64,000 bases of DNA from positions 310,001-374,000 of the forward strand of contig NZ_FNCF01000004.1 of NCBI RefSeq assembly GCF_900100695.1, read 5' to 3'. The DNA comes from Klenkia brasiliensis. Lineage in GTDB: Bacteria > Actinomycetota > Actinomycetes > Mycobacteriales > Geodermatophilaceae. Under the pieces are notes generated by a model, which had not been told where the DNA came from, searched no databases, and saw nothing but the letters and a program-made list of their open reading frames with translations. Position 1 is the stretch's first letter; every line of letters starts with the position of its first letter. This document shows positions 35,920 to 45,159 of the stretch, piece after piece. Both the position numbers and the translations under genes were made by a program.

Positions 35920-37572
35920 GTGCCCGACGCAGACCGCCCCGCCACCCCGGACCGCTGCCCGGTGGTGCCCGGCTACGTGCTGGAGGAGCGGCTCGGGCGC
36001 GGCGGCAGCGGGGAGGTGTGGCGGGCCCGGCCGCGCCGCGGCGGCCCCGCGGTCGCGGTCAAGGTGCTGCACCGGGGAGACCCCGAGCAGCAGGTCCGCG
36101 AGGCCGAGGTCCTGGCCGGTCTCGAGCACCCGCACCTGGTGGCGCTGCACGAGGTCGTGCGCCGGCGCACCCGGGACGGCGAGCAGGTCGCGCTGGTGCT
36201 CGACCTGCTCGCCGGTGGCAGCCTGGCCGACCTCCTGGCCCGGCGCGGGCGGCTGCGCCCCGGGGAGGTGGTCACCGCGGTCGCCCCCGTCGCGGCCGCC
36301 CTGGCCCACCTGCACGACCGCGGCATCGTGCACGGCGACCTCTCCCCGGGCAACGTCGTGCTCACCGCGGAGGGCCGCCCAATGCTCACCGACCTCGGTG
36401 TCGCGCGCGCGGTGGGGGAGCCGGGCAGCGGCCAGGTCACCCCGCCCTACGTCGACCCGGTGGTCGCGCGGGGCGGTGCGCCGGGTCCGGCGTCCGACGT
36501 GTTCGGGGTGGCGGCCGCGGCGTTCCACGCCCTCACCGGCATCCCGCCCTGGAACGCCGCGGGCCCCGGGCAGACGGTGGTGGTCGCGGCGTCCGGCGAG
36601 CTCCCCGACCTGGCACTGCTCGCGCCCGAGGCGCCGGGCGAGCTCGTCGCCGTCGTGCAGCGGGGGCTCTCCCCGCACCCGCACCTGCGCGGCACCGCGG
36701 CCGCCTTCGCCCTGGACCTGCGGCACGCCTGCCGGCCGGAGCGGATCGCGCTGCCGGCGCCCGGGGTGGACCGCGCGGCGCTCGCCCGCACCGGGTACGT
36801 GCCGCGCACCGAGCTGACCCACCAGGTCCGGCGTCCCCCCGGGGCGCACGCCGCCCCCGCGCCGTCCCGGGGGCGGTCCGGCTGGCCGGGGCGGGTGGCG
36901 GCCCGGCTTCCGGTGCGCGGGGGTGGCCCGGCCCGTGCGGTCCGACGTGTCCTGGTGGTCACCGCGGTGCTCGCGGCGCTGGCCGGGTCCGGGTGGCTCG
37001 GTGTGCAGTGGGGCCGCGGCGTCGGCGACGGCACGGTCCCCGCCGCCCGCACGGGCACGGCGACGGCGTCGGGGTCGGGGTCGGCGACCGCACCGTCCCC
37101 GTCGGCGCCTCCCGGCACGGTCAGCTCGGGGCCGTCCACCGCGACCAGCGGGCCGCCGGGGGTCGACGTCGACAGCACCGAACCGCCCGCCGGCGCAGCG
37201 GGCTGGGCGCAGCTGGTCGGGCAGCTGTACGGCCGTCGCGCGGCCGCGCTGTCCGCCGGGGACCCCGGGGCGCTGTCGGGCGTCTACCCGTCGGGCAGCG
37301 CGCTGCTCGACGCGGACGCCGCCTGGGCGAGGGAGCTCGCCGCCGCGGGCCAGCAGCTCCAGGGGTTCGCGCCGCTGGTGGTGGCCGTGCAGGACGTCGT
37401 GCCCCTACCCGGCGGGGTGCGGGTCCGGCTGGTCGACCGGGTGCCCCCGTACGTGCTGGGCTCGGCGACGGGTGGGCAGGACGTGCCGGGCCGGGGCGAC
37501 CGGCCGGTGGTGCTCACCCTGCTCGCCACCACCGCCGGGTGGCGCATCGACGCCGCGGAGCTGACCGGGTGA
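35920..37572 (+). CDS. Membrane Ser/Thr protein kinase with divergent catalytic motifs
   Basis: The protein (550 aa) has a kinase domain at about 16-270: Gly-rich loop LGRGGSGEVW, Lys48 (VAVKVLHRGD), catalytic HGDLSPGN (138-145) and metal-binding DLG (158-160) instead of HRDxKxxN and DFG. The activation loop is short. Then a basic Pro/Gly-rich segment, one membrane span near 345-365, a Ser/Thr/Pro-rich stalk and an extracellular domain of about 130 residues that resembles a small Ntf2-like module (WAQLVGQLYGRRAAALSAGD). Catalytic Asp is kept, so activity is possible; HGD kinases may be regulated unusually. GTG start, leaderless geometry. Confidence 0.82.
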   Translation: MPDADRPATPDRCPVVPGYVLEERLGRGGSGEVWRARPRRGGPAVAVKVLHRGDPEQQVREAEVLAGLEHPHLVALHEVVRRRTRDGEQVALVLDLLAGGSLADLLARRGRLRPGEVVTAVAPVAAALAHLHDRGIVHGDLSPGNVVLTAEGRPMLTDLGVARAVGEPGSGQVTPPYVDPVVARGGAPGPASDVFGVAAAAFHALTGIPPWNAAGPGQTVVVAASGELPDLALLAPEAPGELVAVVQRGLSPHPHLRGTAAAFALDLRHACRPERIALPAPGVDRAALARTGYVPRTELTHQVRRPPGAHAAPAPSRGRSGWPGRVAARLPVRGGGPARAVRRVLVVTAVLAALAGSGWLGVQWGRGVGDGTVPAARTGTATASGSGSATAPSPSAPPGTVSSGPSTATSGPPGVDVDSTEPPAGAAGWAQLVGQLYGRRAAALSAGDPGALSGVYPSGSALLDADAAWARELAAAGQQLQGFAPLVVAVQDVVPLPGGVRVRLVDRVPPYVLGSATGGQDVPGRGDRPVVLTLLATTAGWRIDAAELTG

Positions 37573-37580
37573 GCGTGCCG

Positions 37581-38486
37581 TCAGTGCTGGTCGAGCGCCC
37601 AGCGCAGGGCGGACTCCACGTCGCCGTGGGTGAACGTGAAGCCGGCCTCCATGAGCACCCGCGGCAGGGCGCGCTGGCCGGCCAGCACCCCGAGCTGGGC
37701 GAACTCACCGAGCACCGCCGACAGGGCGAACCCGGGCACCGGGAGCACGGTCGGCCGGTGCAGCACGCGGCCGAGGGCCTCGGTGAAGGCGGCGTTGGTG
37801 ACCGGCTCGGGTCCGGTCAGGTTGACCGGCCCCGCGACGTCGGCGGTGAGCAGGTGACGGATGGCGTCGACCTCGTCACGCAGGCTGATCCAGGGCCACC
37901 ACTGCTTCCCCGACCCGAGCTTCCCGCCGACGCCGAGCTGGAACAGCGGCCGGATCTTGGCCATCATCCCGCCGCGGGCGAGCACCAGGCCGGTGCGCAG
38001 GTGGGCCACCCGGATGCCGGCGGCCTCGGCGGGTGCGGTGGCCGCCTCCCACTGCACGCAGACGTCGGCGAGGAAGTCGCGGCCGGCGGGGCTGCTCTCG
38101 TCGAGCACCTGGTCCCCGCCGTCGCCGTAGTAGCCGACGGCGGAGGCCGACAGCAGCACCCGGGGCCGGTCGGGGTCGGCGGCCGCGGCCTGGGCGAGCG
38201 CGGCCGCGACCGTGGCGGTGCTGTCGACGCGGCTGTCGACCACCTCGCGCTTGTACGCGTCGGTCCAGCGCTTGTCGCCGATGCCGACACCCGCCAGGTT
38301 GACCACGGCGTCGACGTCGGCCAGCACGCCGTCGTCGAGCTGGCGGTGGGCCGGGTCCCAGCGGTGCTCGTCGGCGGTGCGGGGCGTGCGGCGCACCAGC
38401 CGGCGGACCTCGTGGCCGTCGGCCTGCAGGGTGGCGACGAGTTCGGTGCCGACCAGACCGGAGGAACCGGTCACCGCGATGCGCAT
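37581..38486 (-). CDS. NAD-dependent epimerase family protein (TIGR01777)
   Basis: The 301-aa Rossmann protein belongs to the TIGR01777/YfcH (DUF1731) family: ITGSSGLVG-type motif at the start (AVTGSSGLVGTELV), DAVVNLAGVGIGDKRW at about 57-72, LSASAVGYYGDGG with the Tyr of the active site, and the C-terminal DUF1731 segment (ALPRVLMEAGFTFTHGDVESALRW). Function not established; it is found between lipB and the E2 gene in mycobacteria too. The ATG has GGAGG about 13 nt upstream. Confidence 0.88.
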   Translation of the reverse strand: MRIAVTGSSGLVGTELVATLQADGHEVRRLVRRTPRTADEHRWDPAHRQLDDGVLADVDAVVNLAGVGIGDKRWTDAYKREVVDSRVDSTATVAAALAQAAAADPDRPRVLLSASAVGYYGDGGDQVLDESSPAGRDFLADVCVQWEAATAPAEAAGIRVAHLRTGLVLARGGMMAKIRPLFQLGVGGKLGSGKQWWPWISLRDEVDAIRHLLTADVAGPVNLTGPEPVTNAAFTEALGRVLHRPTVLPVPGFALSAVLGEFAQLGVLAGQRALPRVLMEAGFTFTHGDVESALRWALDQH

Positions 38487-38558
38487 GGTCTGGGGAGTCC
38501 TCCGGGTCGGGGGTGGATCAACGGCACCAGCGTGCCCGCAACGGGGCCCGACGGCACG

Positions 38559-38589
38559 TCGGGCCCCGGCGGAGTCCGCCGGGGCCCGA
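38559..38589 (-). terminator. Hairpin after sucB
   Basis: A 14-bp perfect stem with an AGT loop (38573-38575) lies 20 nt after the sucB stop. Its 27-nt core is identical to the terminator at 54801-54837. Confidence 0.7.
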
Positions 38590-38609
38590 GGTGGTGGTGC
38601 CGGGTGGGG

Positions 38610-40463
38610 TCAGCTCAGCCCGAGCTCACCGTGGAACGCGCCGGCCTCCAGCCGCTCCTTCACCGTGGTGAGGAAGCGGGCGGCGTCGGCGCCGTCGACG
38701 ATCCGGTGGTCGTAGGACAGGGCCAGGTAGACCATCGACCGCACGGCCACGACCTCGCCGAGGTCCGGGTCCTGCACGACGACGGCGCGCTTGACGACCG
38801 ATCCGGTGCCGAGGATCGCGACCTGCGGCTGGTTGATGATCGGGGTGTCGAACAGCGCCCCGCGGCTGCCGGTGTTGGTCAGCGTGAAGGTCCCGCCGCC
38901 CAGCTCGTCCGGGGTGACCTTGTTGGTGCGGGTCCGCTCGGCCAGGTCGGCGATCTTGCGGGCGATCCCGGCGATGCTGAGGTCGCCGGCGTCCTTGATC
39001 ACCGGCACGAGCAGCCCGCGCTCGGTGTCCACCGCGATGCCGAGGTTCTCGGCGTCGTGGTAGCTGACCGTGCCGGCCTCCATGTCGAGCGAGGAGTTCA
39101 CCGTCGGGTGGGCCTTCAGCGCCTCGACCGCGGCCTTGGCGAAGAACGGCAGGAACGACAGCTTGACGCCCTCGCGGGCGGCGAAGTCGGCCTTGGCCTG
39201 GTCGCGCAGCTTGGCGATCCGGGTGACGTCGACCTCGACGACCGTGGTCAGCTGCGCACTGATCTGCAGCGACTCGACCATCCGCTTGGCGATGACCGAG
39301 CGCAGCCGGGACAGCTTCTCGGTGCGGCCGCGCAGCTTGGTGTCCGGCGCGGGCACCGCGGGGGTCGGCCGGGACGCGGCGGGGGCCTGCGGGGCCGGGG
39401 CCGAGGCGGGTGCCGACTCGGCCGCGGCGGCGGGCGCAGCGGCCTCGGCGGCGGCCAGGACGTCCTGCTTGCGGATGCGGCCACCGACGCCGGTGCCCGA
39501 CACCGACGCCAGGTCCACGCCGTGCTCGGCGGCCAGGCGGCGCACCAGCGGGGTGACGTAGGCGCCACCGCCGTCGCCGGAGGGCGCCGGCGACGAGGAG
39601 GCGGACGCCTGCGGGGCCGGTGCCTGCGGGGCCGAGGCCTGCGGGGCGACCTGCGGTGCCGGCTGCGACGTCGGCGACTGCGCGGGGAGCGCGCCGCTGG
39701 AGCCGTAGTCGGCACCCGGGGTCTCGGAGGAGACCTCGGCCTTGTCGGGCGTGGGCTGGGCCTGGGCGCCGTCCTCCTGCTGGGCCGGCTCTTCCTGCTG
39801 CGCGGGCTCGGCGGCCGGGGCGGACCCGCCACCGGCGCCGCCGATGACGGCCAGCTGCGCGCCGACGTCGACGGTCTCGTCCTCGCCGACCAGGATCTTG
39901 GTCAGCGTGCCGGCCGCGGGCGACGGGATCTCGGTGTCGACCTTGTCGGTGGAGACCTCCAGGAGAGGCTCGTCGACCTCGACGGTGTCGCCCTCCTGCT
40001 TGAGCCAGCGGGTGACGGTGCCCTCGGTGACGCTCTCGCCGAGCGCCGGCATGGTCACCGGGGTGCCCTCGCCGGACCCGCCGCCGGACACGCCGTCGGA
40101 GCCGCCGGTGGACGCGGGGGCCGGCTCCGGCTCCGGGTCGGCCTGCGGCTCGGGGGCGCTCTGCGGCTCGGGGGCCTGCTCCTCGGCGGGCGCGGACGCG
40201 CCACCGCTGTCGCCGCCGCCCTCGCCCTCCCCACCGATGACGGCGAGCTCCGCGCCGACCTCCACCGTCTCGTCCTCGGCGACCACGATCTTGGTCAGGA
40301 CACCTGCCGCCGGCGAGGGGATCTCCGTGTCGACCTTGTCGGTGGAGACCTCCAGGAGGGGCTCGTCGACCTCGACGGTGTCCCCCTCCTGCTTGAGCCA
40401 GCGGGTGACGGTGCCCTCGGTGACGCTCTCGCCCAGGGCGGGCATCGTGACGGACGTCGGCAT
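38610..40463 (-). CDS. sucB: 2-oxoacid dehydrogenase E2, dihydrolipoamide acyltransferase (two lipoyl domains)
   Basis: A 617-aa E2 protein: lipoyl domain 1 (about 1-78, lipoylated Lys43 in STDKVDT), an acidic Pro/Ala linker, lipoyl domain 2 (about 135-213, Lys174), a second linker, a peripheral subunit-binding domain (about 300-335; [19 protein letters not shown]) and the catalytic domain ending with His586-x3-Asp590-Gly (HRIVDG). In actinobacteria this E2 (DlaT/SucB) serves pyruvate or 2-oxoglutarate complexes. ATG follows AGGAG. lpdA is 48 nt upstream on the same strand, and lipA and lipB nearby lipoylate it. Lipoyl domains are almost identical in DNA. Confidence 0.94.
   Translation of the reverse strand: MPTSVTMPALGESVTEGTVTRWLKQEGDTVEVDEPLLEVSTDKVDTEIPSPAAGVLTKIVVAEDETVEVGAELAVIGGEGEGGGDSGGASAPAEEQAPEPQSAPEPQADPEPEPAPASTGGSDGVSGGGSGEGTPVTMPALGESVTEGTVTRWLKQEGDTVEVDEPLLEVSTDKVDTEIPSPAAGTLTKILVGEDETVDVGAQLAVIGGAGGGSAPAAEPAQQEEPAQQEDGAQAQPTPDKAEVSSETPGADYGSSGALPAQSPTSQPAPQVAPQASAPQAPAPQASASSSPAPSGDGGGAYVTPLVRRLAAEHGVDLASVSGTGVGGRIRKQDVLAAAEAAAPAAAAESAPASAPAPQAPAASRPTPAVPAPDTKLRGRTEKLSRLRSVIAKRMVESLQISAQLTTVVEVDVTRIAKLRDQAKADFAAREGVKLSFLPFFAKAAVEALKAHPTVNSSLDMEAGTVSYHDAENLGIAVDTERGLLVPVIKDAGDLSIAGIARKIADLAERTRTNKVTPDELGGGTFTLTNTGSRGALFDTPIINQPQVAILGTGSVVKRAVVVQDPDLGEVVAVRSMVYLALSYDHRIVDGADAARFLTTVKERLEAGAFHGELGLS
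39925..40433. repeat. 116-bp direct duplication encoding the two lipoyl domains
   Basis: Copies at 39925-40040 and 40318-40433 differ at only three positions. They encode the core of each lipoyl domain including the lysine. Confidence 0.8.
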
Positions 40464-40511
40464 CGAGTGCAGTTCTCCTCAGGTCAGGGGTGGTTCAGGG
40501 GGACGGTCGGG

Positions 40512-41891
40512 TCAGCTGTGCGAGTGCAGGGGCTTGCCGGCGAGCGCGAGGTGGGCCTCGCCGACGGCCTCGCTCTGCGTCGGGTGCGGGTGGATCAGGG
40601 AGGCCACCTCGTCGGGCAGCGCCTCCCAGTTGTAGATCAGCTGCGCCTCGGCCACGAGCTCGCCGACCCGGCTGCCGACCATGTGCACGCCGACGACCGG
40701 CCCGTCCTTGGCCCGCACCAGCTTGACCGCGCCGGAGGTCTTGAGGATCTGGCTCTTGCCGTTGCCGCCCAGGTCGTAGTTCACGACCTCGACCTCGCCG
40801 AACTTCTCCTTGGCCTGCGCCTCGGTGAGGCCCACGGAGGCGACCTCGGGCTCGGAGTAGGTGACCCGCGGGACACCGGCGTAGTCGATCGGCACGACCG
40901 GCAGACCGGCCAGCCGCTCGGCGACCAGGATGCCCTCGCCGAAGCCGACGTGGGCCAGCTGCAGGGTGGGCACCAGGTCCCCGACCGCGGAGATGGTCGG
41001 CACGTTGGTCTGCATGTACTCGTCGACCAGGACGAAGCCGCGGTCCATGGCGACGCCGGCCTCCTCGTAGCCCAGGCCCTGGCTGACCGGGCCGCGGCCG
41101 ACGGCGACGAGCACGATCTCGGCCTCGTAGGACTTGCCGTTCTCCAGCTCGACGGTCACGCCGTCCGAGCCCGGGGTGACCTTGGAGACCCGGCTGCCGA
41201 GGGAGAAGTCGATCTTGCGACGGCGGTAGGCGCGCTCCAGCAGCTTCGAGGACGCCTCGTCCTCCAGCGGGACCAGGTGCGGCAGGCCCTCGATGATGGT
41301 CACGTCGGCGCCGAAGGACTTCCAGACGCTGGCGAACTCGCAGCCGATGACGCCGCCGCCGAGGATGATCACCGAGCTCGGTACGCGCTCGAGCTCGAGC
41401 GCCTGGTCGCTGGTGATGACGGTCGTGCCGTTGATGTCGATGCCGGGCAGGCTGCGCGCGTAGGAGCCGGTGGCCAGCAGGACGTGCTTGCCCTCGTAGG
41501 TGGTGTCGCCGACGGCCACGGCGGTCGGGGAGACCAGCCGGCCCTCGCCCTCCACGTAGTTGATCTTGCGGCTCTTGATCAGGCCCTGCAGGCCCTTGTA
41601 GAGCTTGGCGGTGACGCCGCCCTTGTAGTCGTTGACCCCGGCCATGTCGATGCCGGCCAGGGAGGTCTTGACCCCGAACTGCTCGCCCTCGCGGGCGGAG
41701 TCGGCGACCTCGGCGGCGTGCAGCAGGGCCTTGGTCGGGATGCACCCGCGGTGGAGGCAGGTGCCGCCGACCTTGTCCTTCTCGACCAGCACGACCGACA
41801 GGCCGAGCTCGGCGCCCCGCAGCGCGGCGGCGTAGCCCCCCGACCCACCACCCAGGATGACGAGGTCGGCGGTCTGGGTGGGTGCGCTCAC
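40512..41891 (-). CDS. lpdA: Dihydrolipoamide dehydrogenase (E3)
   Basis: A 459-aa flavoprotein disulfide reductase that re-oxidises dihydrolipoamide with NAD+. FAD motif VILGGGSGGYAAALRGAELG (about 11-30), redox disulfide Cys45/Cys50 (GGTCLHRGCIPTK), NAD motif VIILGGGVIGCEFASVW, ISAVGDLVPTLQLAHVG, and the catalytic His-Glu pair (HPHPTQSEAVGEA). GTG 41891 has GAGGAG just upstream; a longer open frame overlaps the divergent gene. Coexpressed with sucB. Confidence 0.95.
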   Translation of the reverse strand: MSAPTQTADLVILGGGSGGYAAALRGAELGLSVVLVEKDKVGGTCLHRGCIPTKALLHAAEVADSAREGEQFGVKTSLAGIDMAGVNDYKGGVTAKLYKGLQGLIKSRKINYVEGEGRLVSPTAVAVGDTTYEGKHVLLATGSYARSLPGIDINGTTVITSDQALELERVPSSVIILGGGVIGCEFASVWKSFGADVTIIEGLPHLVPLEDEASSKLLERAYRRRKIDFSLGSRVSKVTPGSDGVTVELENGKSYEAEIVLVAVGRGPVSQGLGYEEAGVAMDRGFVLVDEYMQTNVPTISAVGDLVPTLQLAHVGFGEGILVAERLAGLPVVPIDYAGVPRVTYSEPEVASVGLTEAQAKEKFGEVEVVNYDLGGNGKSQILKTSGAVKLVRAKDGPVVGVHMVGSRVGELVAEAQLIYNWEALPDEVASLIHPHPTQSEAVGEAHLALAGKPLHSHS

Positions 41892-42091
41892 GGGTTCTCC
41901 TCGGTGCAGGGCGGCGCGGTCGGCGGCGGGCAGGTCGTGCCCGCGCGACCAGGTGCGGGGGAGTGCGGGCCCCATCCTGCCACCTGTCGGGAACGCGTAC
42001 CCGACCTGCTCCGTTGGCCCGCTGGGCGCCGTCGTGCGCGCCCCGCGCGGTCGGTGCGCCGACCGGTGGCGGTGCACGGGAGGAGCGGGTC

Positions 42092-42448
42092 GTGGGGTTC
42101 ATGGATCGACTGCGGGGCCGTCGGCCGGCGAGCGGGCAGGGCGCCCGGGGCGACCGGCACGGCACCCTGGACCGGGCCTCGGGCAAGGCCGACCTCAGCC
42201 ACATCGAGCAGTTCGTGGCCAGCCGCCGGGGTGTGGAGGGGTACGTCGAGCCGCGCACCGCGGTCACCGAGACCACCATCCTGCTGGTGGCCGCCGACGG
42301 TGAGTGGACGCGGCGGCGCATCGCCGGCCCCGAGGTGGGGCGCACGCTCTCCCGTGACCTGGGCATCCCCGTCTACGACGCCCAGGTCACCGGCTACCCG
42401 CAGCGGATGCGGGACTGGTCGGCCCGGCAGAAGCACAAGCTCGACTGA
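42092..42448 (+). CDS. Conserved small protein (function unknown)
   Basis: The 118-aa product starts VGFMDRLRGRR and has a conserved C-terminal domain: LSHIEQFVASRRGVEGYVEP, TAVTETTILLVAADGEWTRR, GRTLSRDLGIPVYDAQVTGY, PQRMRDWSARQKH. Homologues are common in actinobacteria next to the E2/E3/pepA genes and are sometimes labelled oxidoreductase without evidence. Start: GGGAGGAG 6 nt before GTG 42092; ATG 42101 is 15 nt away and less likely. Divergent from lpdA, convergent with pepA. Confidence 0.75.
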   Translation: MGFMDRLRGRRPASGQGARGDRHGTLDRASGKADLSHIEQFVASRRGVEGYVEPRTAVTETTILLVAADGEWTRRRIAGPEVGRTLSRDLGIPVYDAQVTGYPQRMRDWSARQKHKLD

Positions 42449-42470
42449 GCCGGCCACCGCCCCGCGCCGG

Positions 42471-43982
42471 TCAGTCCGCGATGAGGCCCTCGATGGTGGC
42501 CAGCAGGGTGCGCACCGGCACGCCGGTCCCGCCGCCGGGGGTGAAGCCCCAGGCCCGGCCCGTGTTGTAGGCCGGACCGGCCACGTCGACGTGGGCCCAC
42601 GGCAGCCCGGCGGGCACGAACTCGGCCAGGAAGTGGCCACCCACCAGCATCCCGCCGAGCCGGTCGGGGTTGGCGTTGACGAAGTCGGCCGTGGTCGACT
42701 CGAGGCCGCGGCGCAGCTCCGGCGGCAGCGGCATCGCCCACATCGGCTCGCCCACCCGGTTGCCCGCGGCGACGACCGCGTCGCGCAGGTCGTCGCTGCC
42801 CATGACGCCGGCCGTGCGGCCGCCGAGGGCGACCGTCTGCGCGCCGGTCAGCGTGGAGGTCTCCAGCAGGTAGTCGGGGGAGTCCTCGGCCGCCCGGGCG
42901 ATCGCGTCGGCCAGCACGATGCGGCCCTCGGCGTCGGTGTTGGTGATCTCGGCCTTCTTGCCGTTGCGGAAGGTGACGACGTCGGCCGGGCGGTAGGCGC
43001 TGCCCGAGGGCAGGTTCTCCGCGATCGGCACCGTGGCGGTGACGTCGACGGGCAGGCCGAGCTCGGCGACCAGGCAGACGGTGGCGATCACGGCGGCGGC
43101 GCCGGCCATGTCGCTCTTCATGTCCTCCATCTTCAGCGCGGGCTTGATCGACAGGCCGCCGCTGTCGAAGGTGATGCCCTTGCCCACCAGGGCCACCGAG
43201 CGGCGCGCCCGTCGGCCGCGGTAGGACAGCCGCAGCAGGCGGGGCCCACGGGTGGACCCGCTGCCGACCGCGAGGATGCCGCCGTAGCCGCCGGCGGCCA
43301 GCTGCTCCTCGTCGAGGACCTCCACCGACAGCCCCGCCCGGCGGCCGGCGGCGGCACCGCGGGACGCCAGCTCGGCCGGGAAGAGGTCGTTGGGCGGGGT
43401 GTTGACCAGGTCGCGGGTGAGGGCGACGGCGTCGGCGACCGCGCGGACCCGGGCGAGCGCACCCTTGGCCGCGCCGGCGTCGGGGACGACGAGCTCGAAC
43501 GACGTCGGGGGCGCGGGCCGGTCGGCGGGCAGCTCGGACTTGTAGGCGGTGAACTCGTACGCCCCCAGCAGCGCGCCCTCGCCGACCGCGTGCAGCCGCT
43601 CGTCGTCGGGGGCGCCGCCGACGGCGGCGAGCAGGGAGACCACCGCGGGCCGGCCGGTCAGGGCCCGGCTGGCCGCACCGGCGGCGCGGCGCACCGCGTC
43701 GGGGGAGTAGCCGCCGTCGGCGCGGGGCGTGCCCAGCCCGGCGACCGCGACCACGGGGAACGGGCCCTGGCCGAAGGTGGCCAGCCGGGTCACCTCGTCC
43801 TCCCCGCCCCGGGCGCCCAGGTCGGCCAGTGCCCCCATGAGCCGCCCGCCGAGCAGCCGGTCCACCGCTTCGGCACCCGGGGTGGGCAGGGGCCCGTCGG
43901 GGCCCTTCCCGACACCGACGACGACGGCGTCGCCGGTCAGCTTCTCGAGCGGGCGGTCGGTGGCGGAGATCGTCGGCGGCAC
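42471..43982 (-). CDS. pepA: Leucyl aminopeptidase (M17)
   Basis: A 503-aa cytosolic aminopeptidase with two zinc ions. The M17 signature is complete: VGKGITFDSGGLSIKP at 267-282, MKSDMAGAAAV at about 288-298 and NTDAEGRI at 348-355 with the metal ligands; LLETSTLTGAQ and WGFTPGGGTGVPVRTLL follow. It removes N-terminal residues, mainly Leu, from peptides. GTG start with TAGGGT 6 nt upstream, overlapping divergent gcvT promoter geometry only 37 bp away. Confidence 0.95.
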   Translation of the reverse strand: MPPTISATDRPLEKLTGDAVVVGVGKGPDGPLPTPGAEAVDRLLGGRLMGALADLGARGGEDEVTRLATFGQGPFPVVAVAGLGTPRADGGYSPDAVRRAAGAASRALTGRPAVVSLLAAVGGAPDDERLHAVGEGALLGAYEFTAYKSELPADRPAPPTSFELVVPDAGAAKGALARVRAVADAVALTRDLVNTPPNDLFPAELASRGAAAGRRAGLSVEVLDEEQLAAGGYGGILAVGSGSTRGPRLLRLSYRGRRARRSVALVGKGITFDSGGLSIKPALKMEDMKSDMAGAAAVIATVCLVAELGLPVDVTATVPIAENLPSGSAYRPADVVTFRNGKKAEITNTDAEGRIVLADAIARAAEDSPDYLLETSTLTGAQTVALGGRTAGVMGSDDLRDAVVAAGNRVGEPMWAMPLPPELRRGLESTTADFVNANPDRLGGMLVGGHFLAEFVPAGLPWAHVDVAGPAYNTGRAWGFTPGGGTGVPVRTLLATIEGLIAD

Positions 43983-43988
43983 CCCGAC

Positions 43989-43994
43989 ACCCTA
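43989..43994 (-). promoter_or_regulatory. -10 element TAGGGT of pepA
   Basis: TAGGGT on the minus strand, 6 nt before the pepA GTG. The gcvT -10 element (44007-44012) is 12 bp away on the other strand. Confidence 0.5.
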
Positions 43995-44006
43995 GAAGGG
44001 TCCCGC

Positions 44007-44012
44007 TACGGT
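44007..44012 (+). promoter_or_regulatory. -10 element TACGGT of gcvT
   Basis: TACGGT, 7 nt before the gcvT GTG at 44020; leaderless geometry within a 37-bp divergent intergenic region. Confidence 0.45.
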
Positions 44013-44019
44013 CGCCTCC

Positions 44020-45144
44020 GTGACCGCGCAGACCCCGTCGCTGACCTCGCCCCTGCACGAGCGCCACCTCGCCCTCGGCGCGAAGCTGGCCGACTTCGGG
44101 GGCTGGTCGATGCCGCTGGAGTACGCCGGCGGCGGCGTGATCGCCGAGCACACGGCGGTGCGCCAGGGCGTGGGGCTCTTCGACGTCTCCCACCTGGGCA
44201 CCGGCACCGTCCGCGGGCCCGGCGCCGCCGCGTTCGTCGACCGCTGCCTCACCAACGACCTCGCGCGGATCGCCCCGGGGCAGGCGCAGTACACGCTGTG
44301 CTGCCTGCCCGACGGCGAGGACCGGGCGGGTGGCGTGGTCGACGACCTCATCGCCTACCTGTACGGCGACGACGACGTGCTGCTGGTGCCCAACGCCGCC
44401 AATGCCGCCGACGTCCTGGGCCGGCTGGCCGCAGCCGCGCCCGAGGGCGTGACCGTGACCGACCGGCACACCGAGGTCGCGGTGCTCGCCCTGCAGGGAC
44501 CGCAGTCGGCCGAGGTGCTCGCGGCGGTCGGGCTGCCCGGGTCCCTGGACTACATGGCTTTCGACCGGACCCAGGGCACCGGCGACGTCACCGTGTGCCG
44601 CACCGGGTACACCGGTGAGCACGGCTACGAGCTGCTGGTGGAGGCCGACCGCGCGGGCGAGCTGTGGGACGCGCTGCTCGCGGCGGGCGGGACCGAGCAG
44701 ATCCGCCCGTGCGGCCTCGGCGCCCGCGACACCCTGCGCACCGAGATGGGTTACCCGTTGCACGGCCACGAGCTGTCGCCGGACATCACGCCCGTGCAGG
44801 CCCGGGCCGGCTGGGCGGTCGGTTGGCGCAAGCCGGAGTTCTGGGGCCGGGAGGCGCTGCTGGCCGAGCGCGAGGCCGGGCCGGTCCGTCAGCTGTGGGG
44901 CCTGCGCGCACCCGGCCGGGGCATCCCCCGGCCGGGCATGCAGGTCCTGGACGGCACCGGCGCGCGGGTCGGCGAGGTCACCAGCGGGACCTTCTCGCCG
45001 ACCCTGCGCGCCGGGATCGCGCTCGCGCTGCTGGACACCGCCGCCCGGCCTGCGCCCGGTCTGGAGCTGGCGGTCGACGTCCGGGGCCGCACCTCACCGG
45101 TCGAGGTCGTCAAGCCGCCGTTCGTCGAGCCGCACGTGCGCTGA
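44020..45144 (+). CDS. gcvT: Aminomethyltransferase, glycine cleavage T protein
   Basis: A 374-aa T protein that transfers the methylene group of glycine from lipoylated H protein to tetrahydrofolate. Typical stretches: [67 protein letters not shown], and [18 protein letters not shown] near the folate site. gcvH and gcvP are not in the window and no glycine riboswitch precedes it. GTG start, leaderless geometry. Confidence 0.95.
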   Translation: MTAQTPSLTSPLHERHLALGAKLADFGGWSMPLEYAGGGVIAEHTAVRQGVGLFDVSHLGTGTVRGPGAAAFVDRCLTNDLARIAPGQAQYTLCCLPDGEDRAGGVVDDLIAYLYGDDDVLLVPNAANAADVLGRLAAAAPEGVTVTDRHTEVAVLALQGPQSAEVLAAVGLPGSLDYMAFDRTQGTGDVTVCRTGYTGEHGYELLVEADRAGELWDALLAAGGTEQIRPCGLGARDTLRTEMGYPLHGHELSPDITPVQARAGWAVGWRKPEFWGREALLAEREAGPVRQLWGLRAPGRGIPRPGMQVLDGTGARVGEVTSGTFSPTLRAGIALALLDTAARPAPGLELAVDVRGRTSPVEVVKPPFVEPHVR

Positions 45145-45159
45145 GGCGGCAGCCGGTCC

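Noticed and set aside
44007-44019. Glycine riboswitch upstream of gcvT
   Set aside because: Only 37 bp separate gcvT from pepA, far too short for the aptamer, and the promoter geometry is leaderless.
35133-44618. A 3161-codon open frame on the plus strand
   Set aside because: It is a shadow frame opposite the FAD oxidoreductase, epimerase, sucB, lpdA and pepA genes; the residue mix is Arg/Pro/Gly-rich and no domain is visible.
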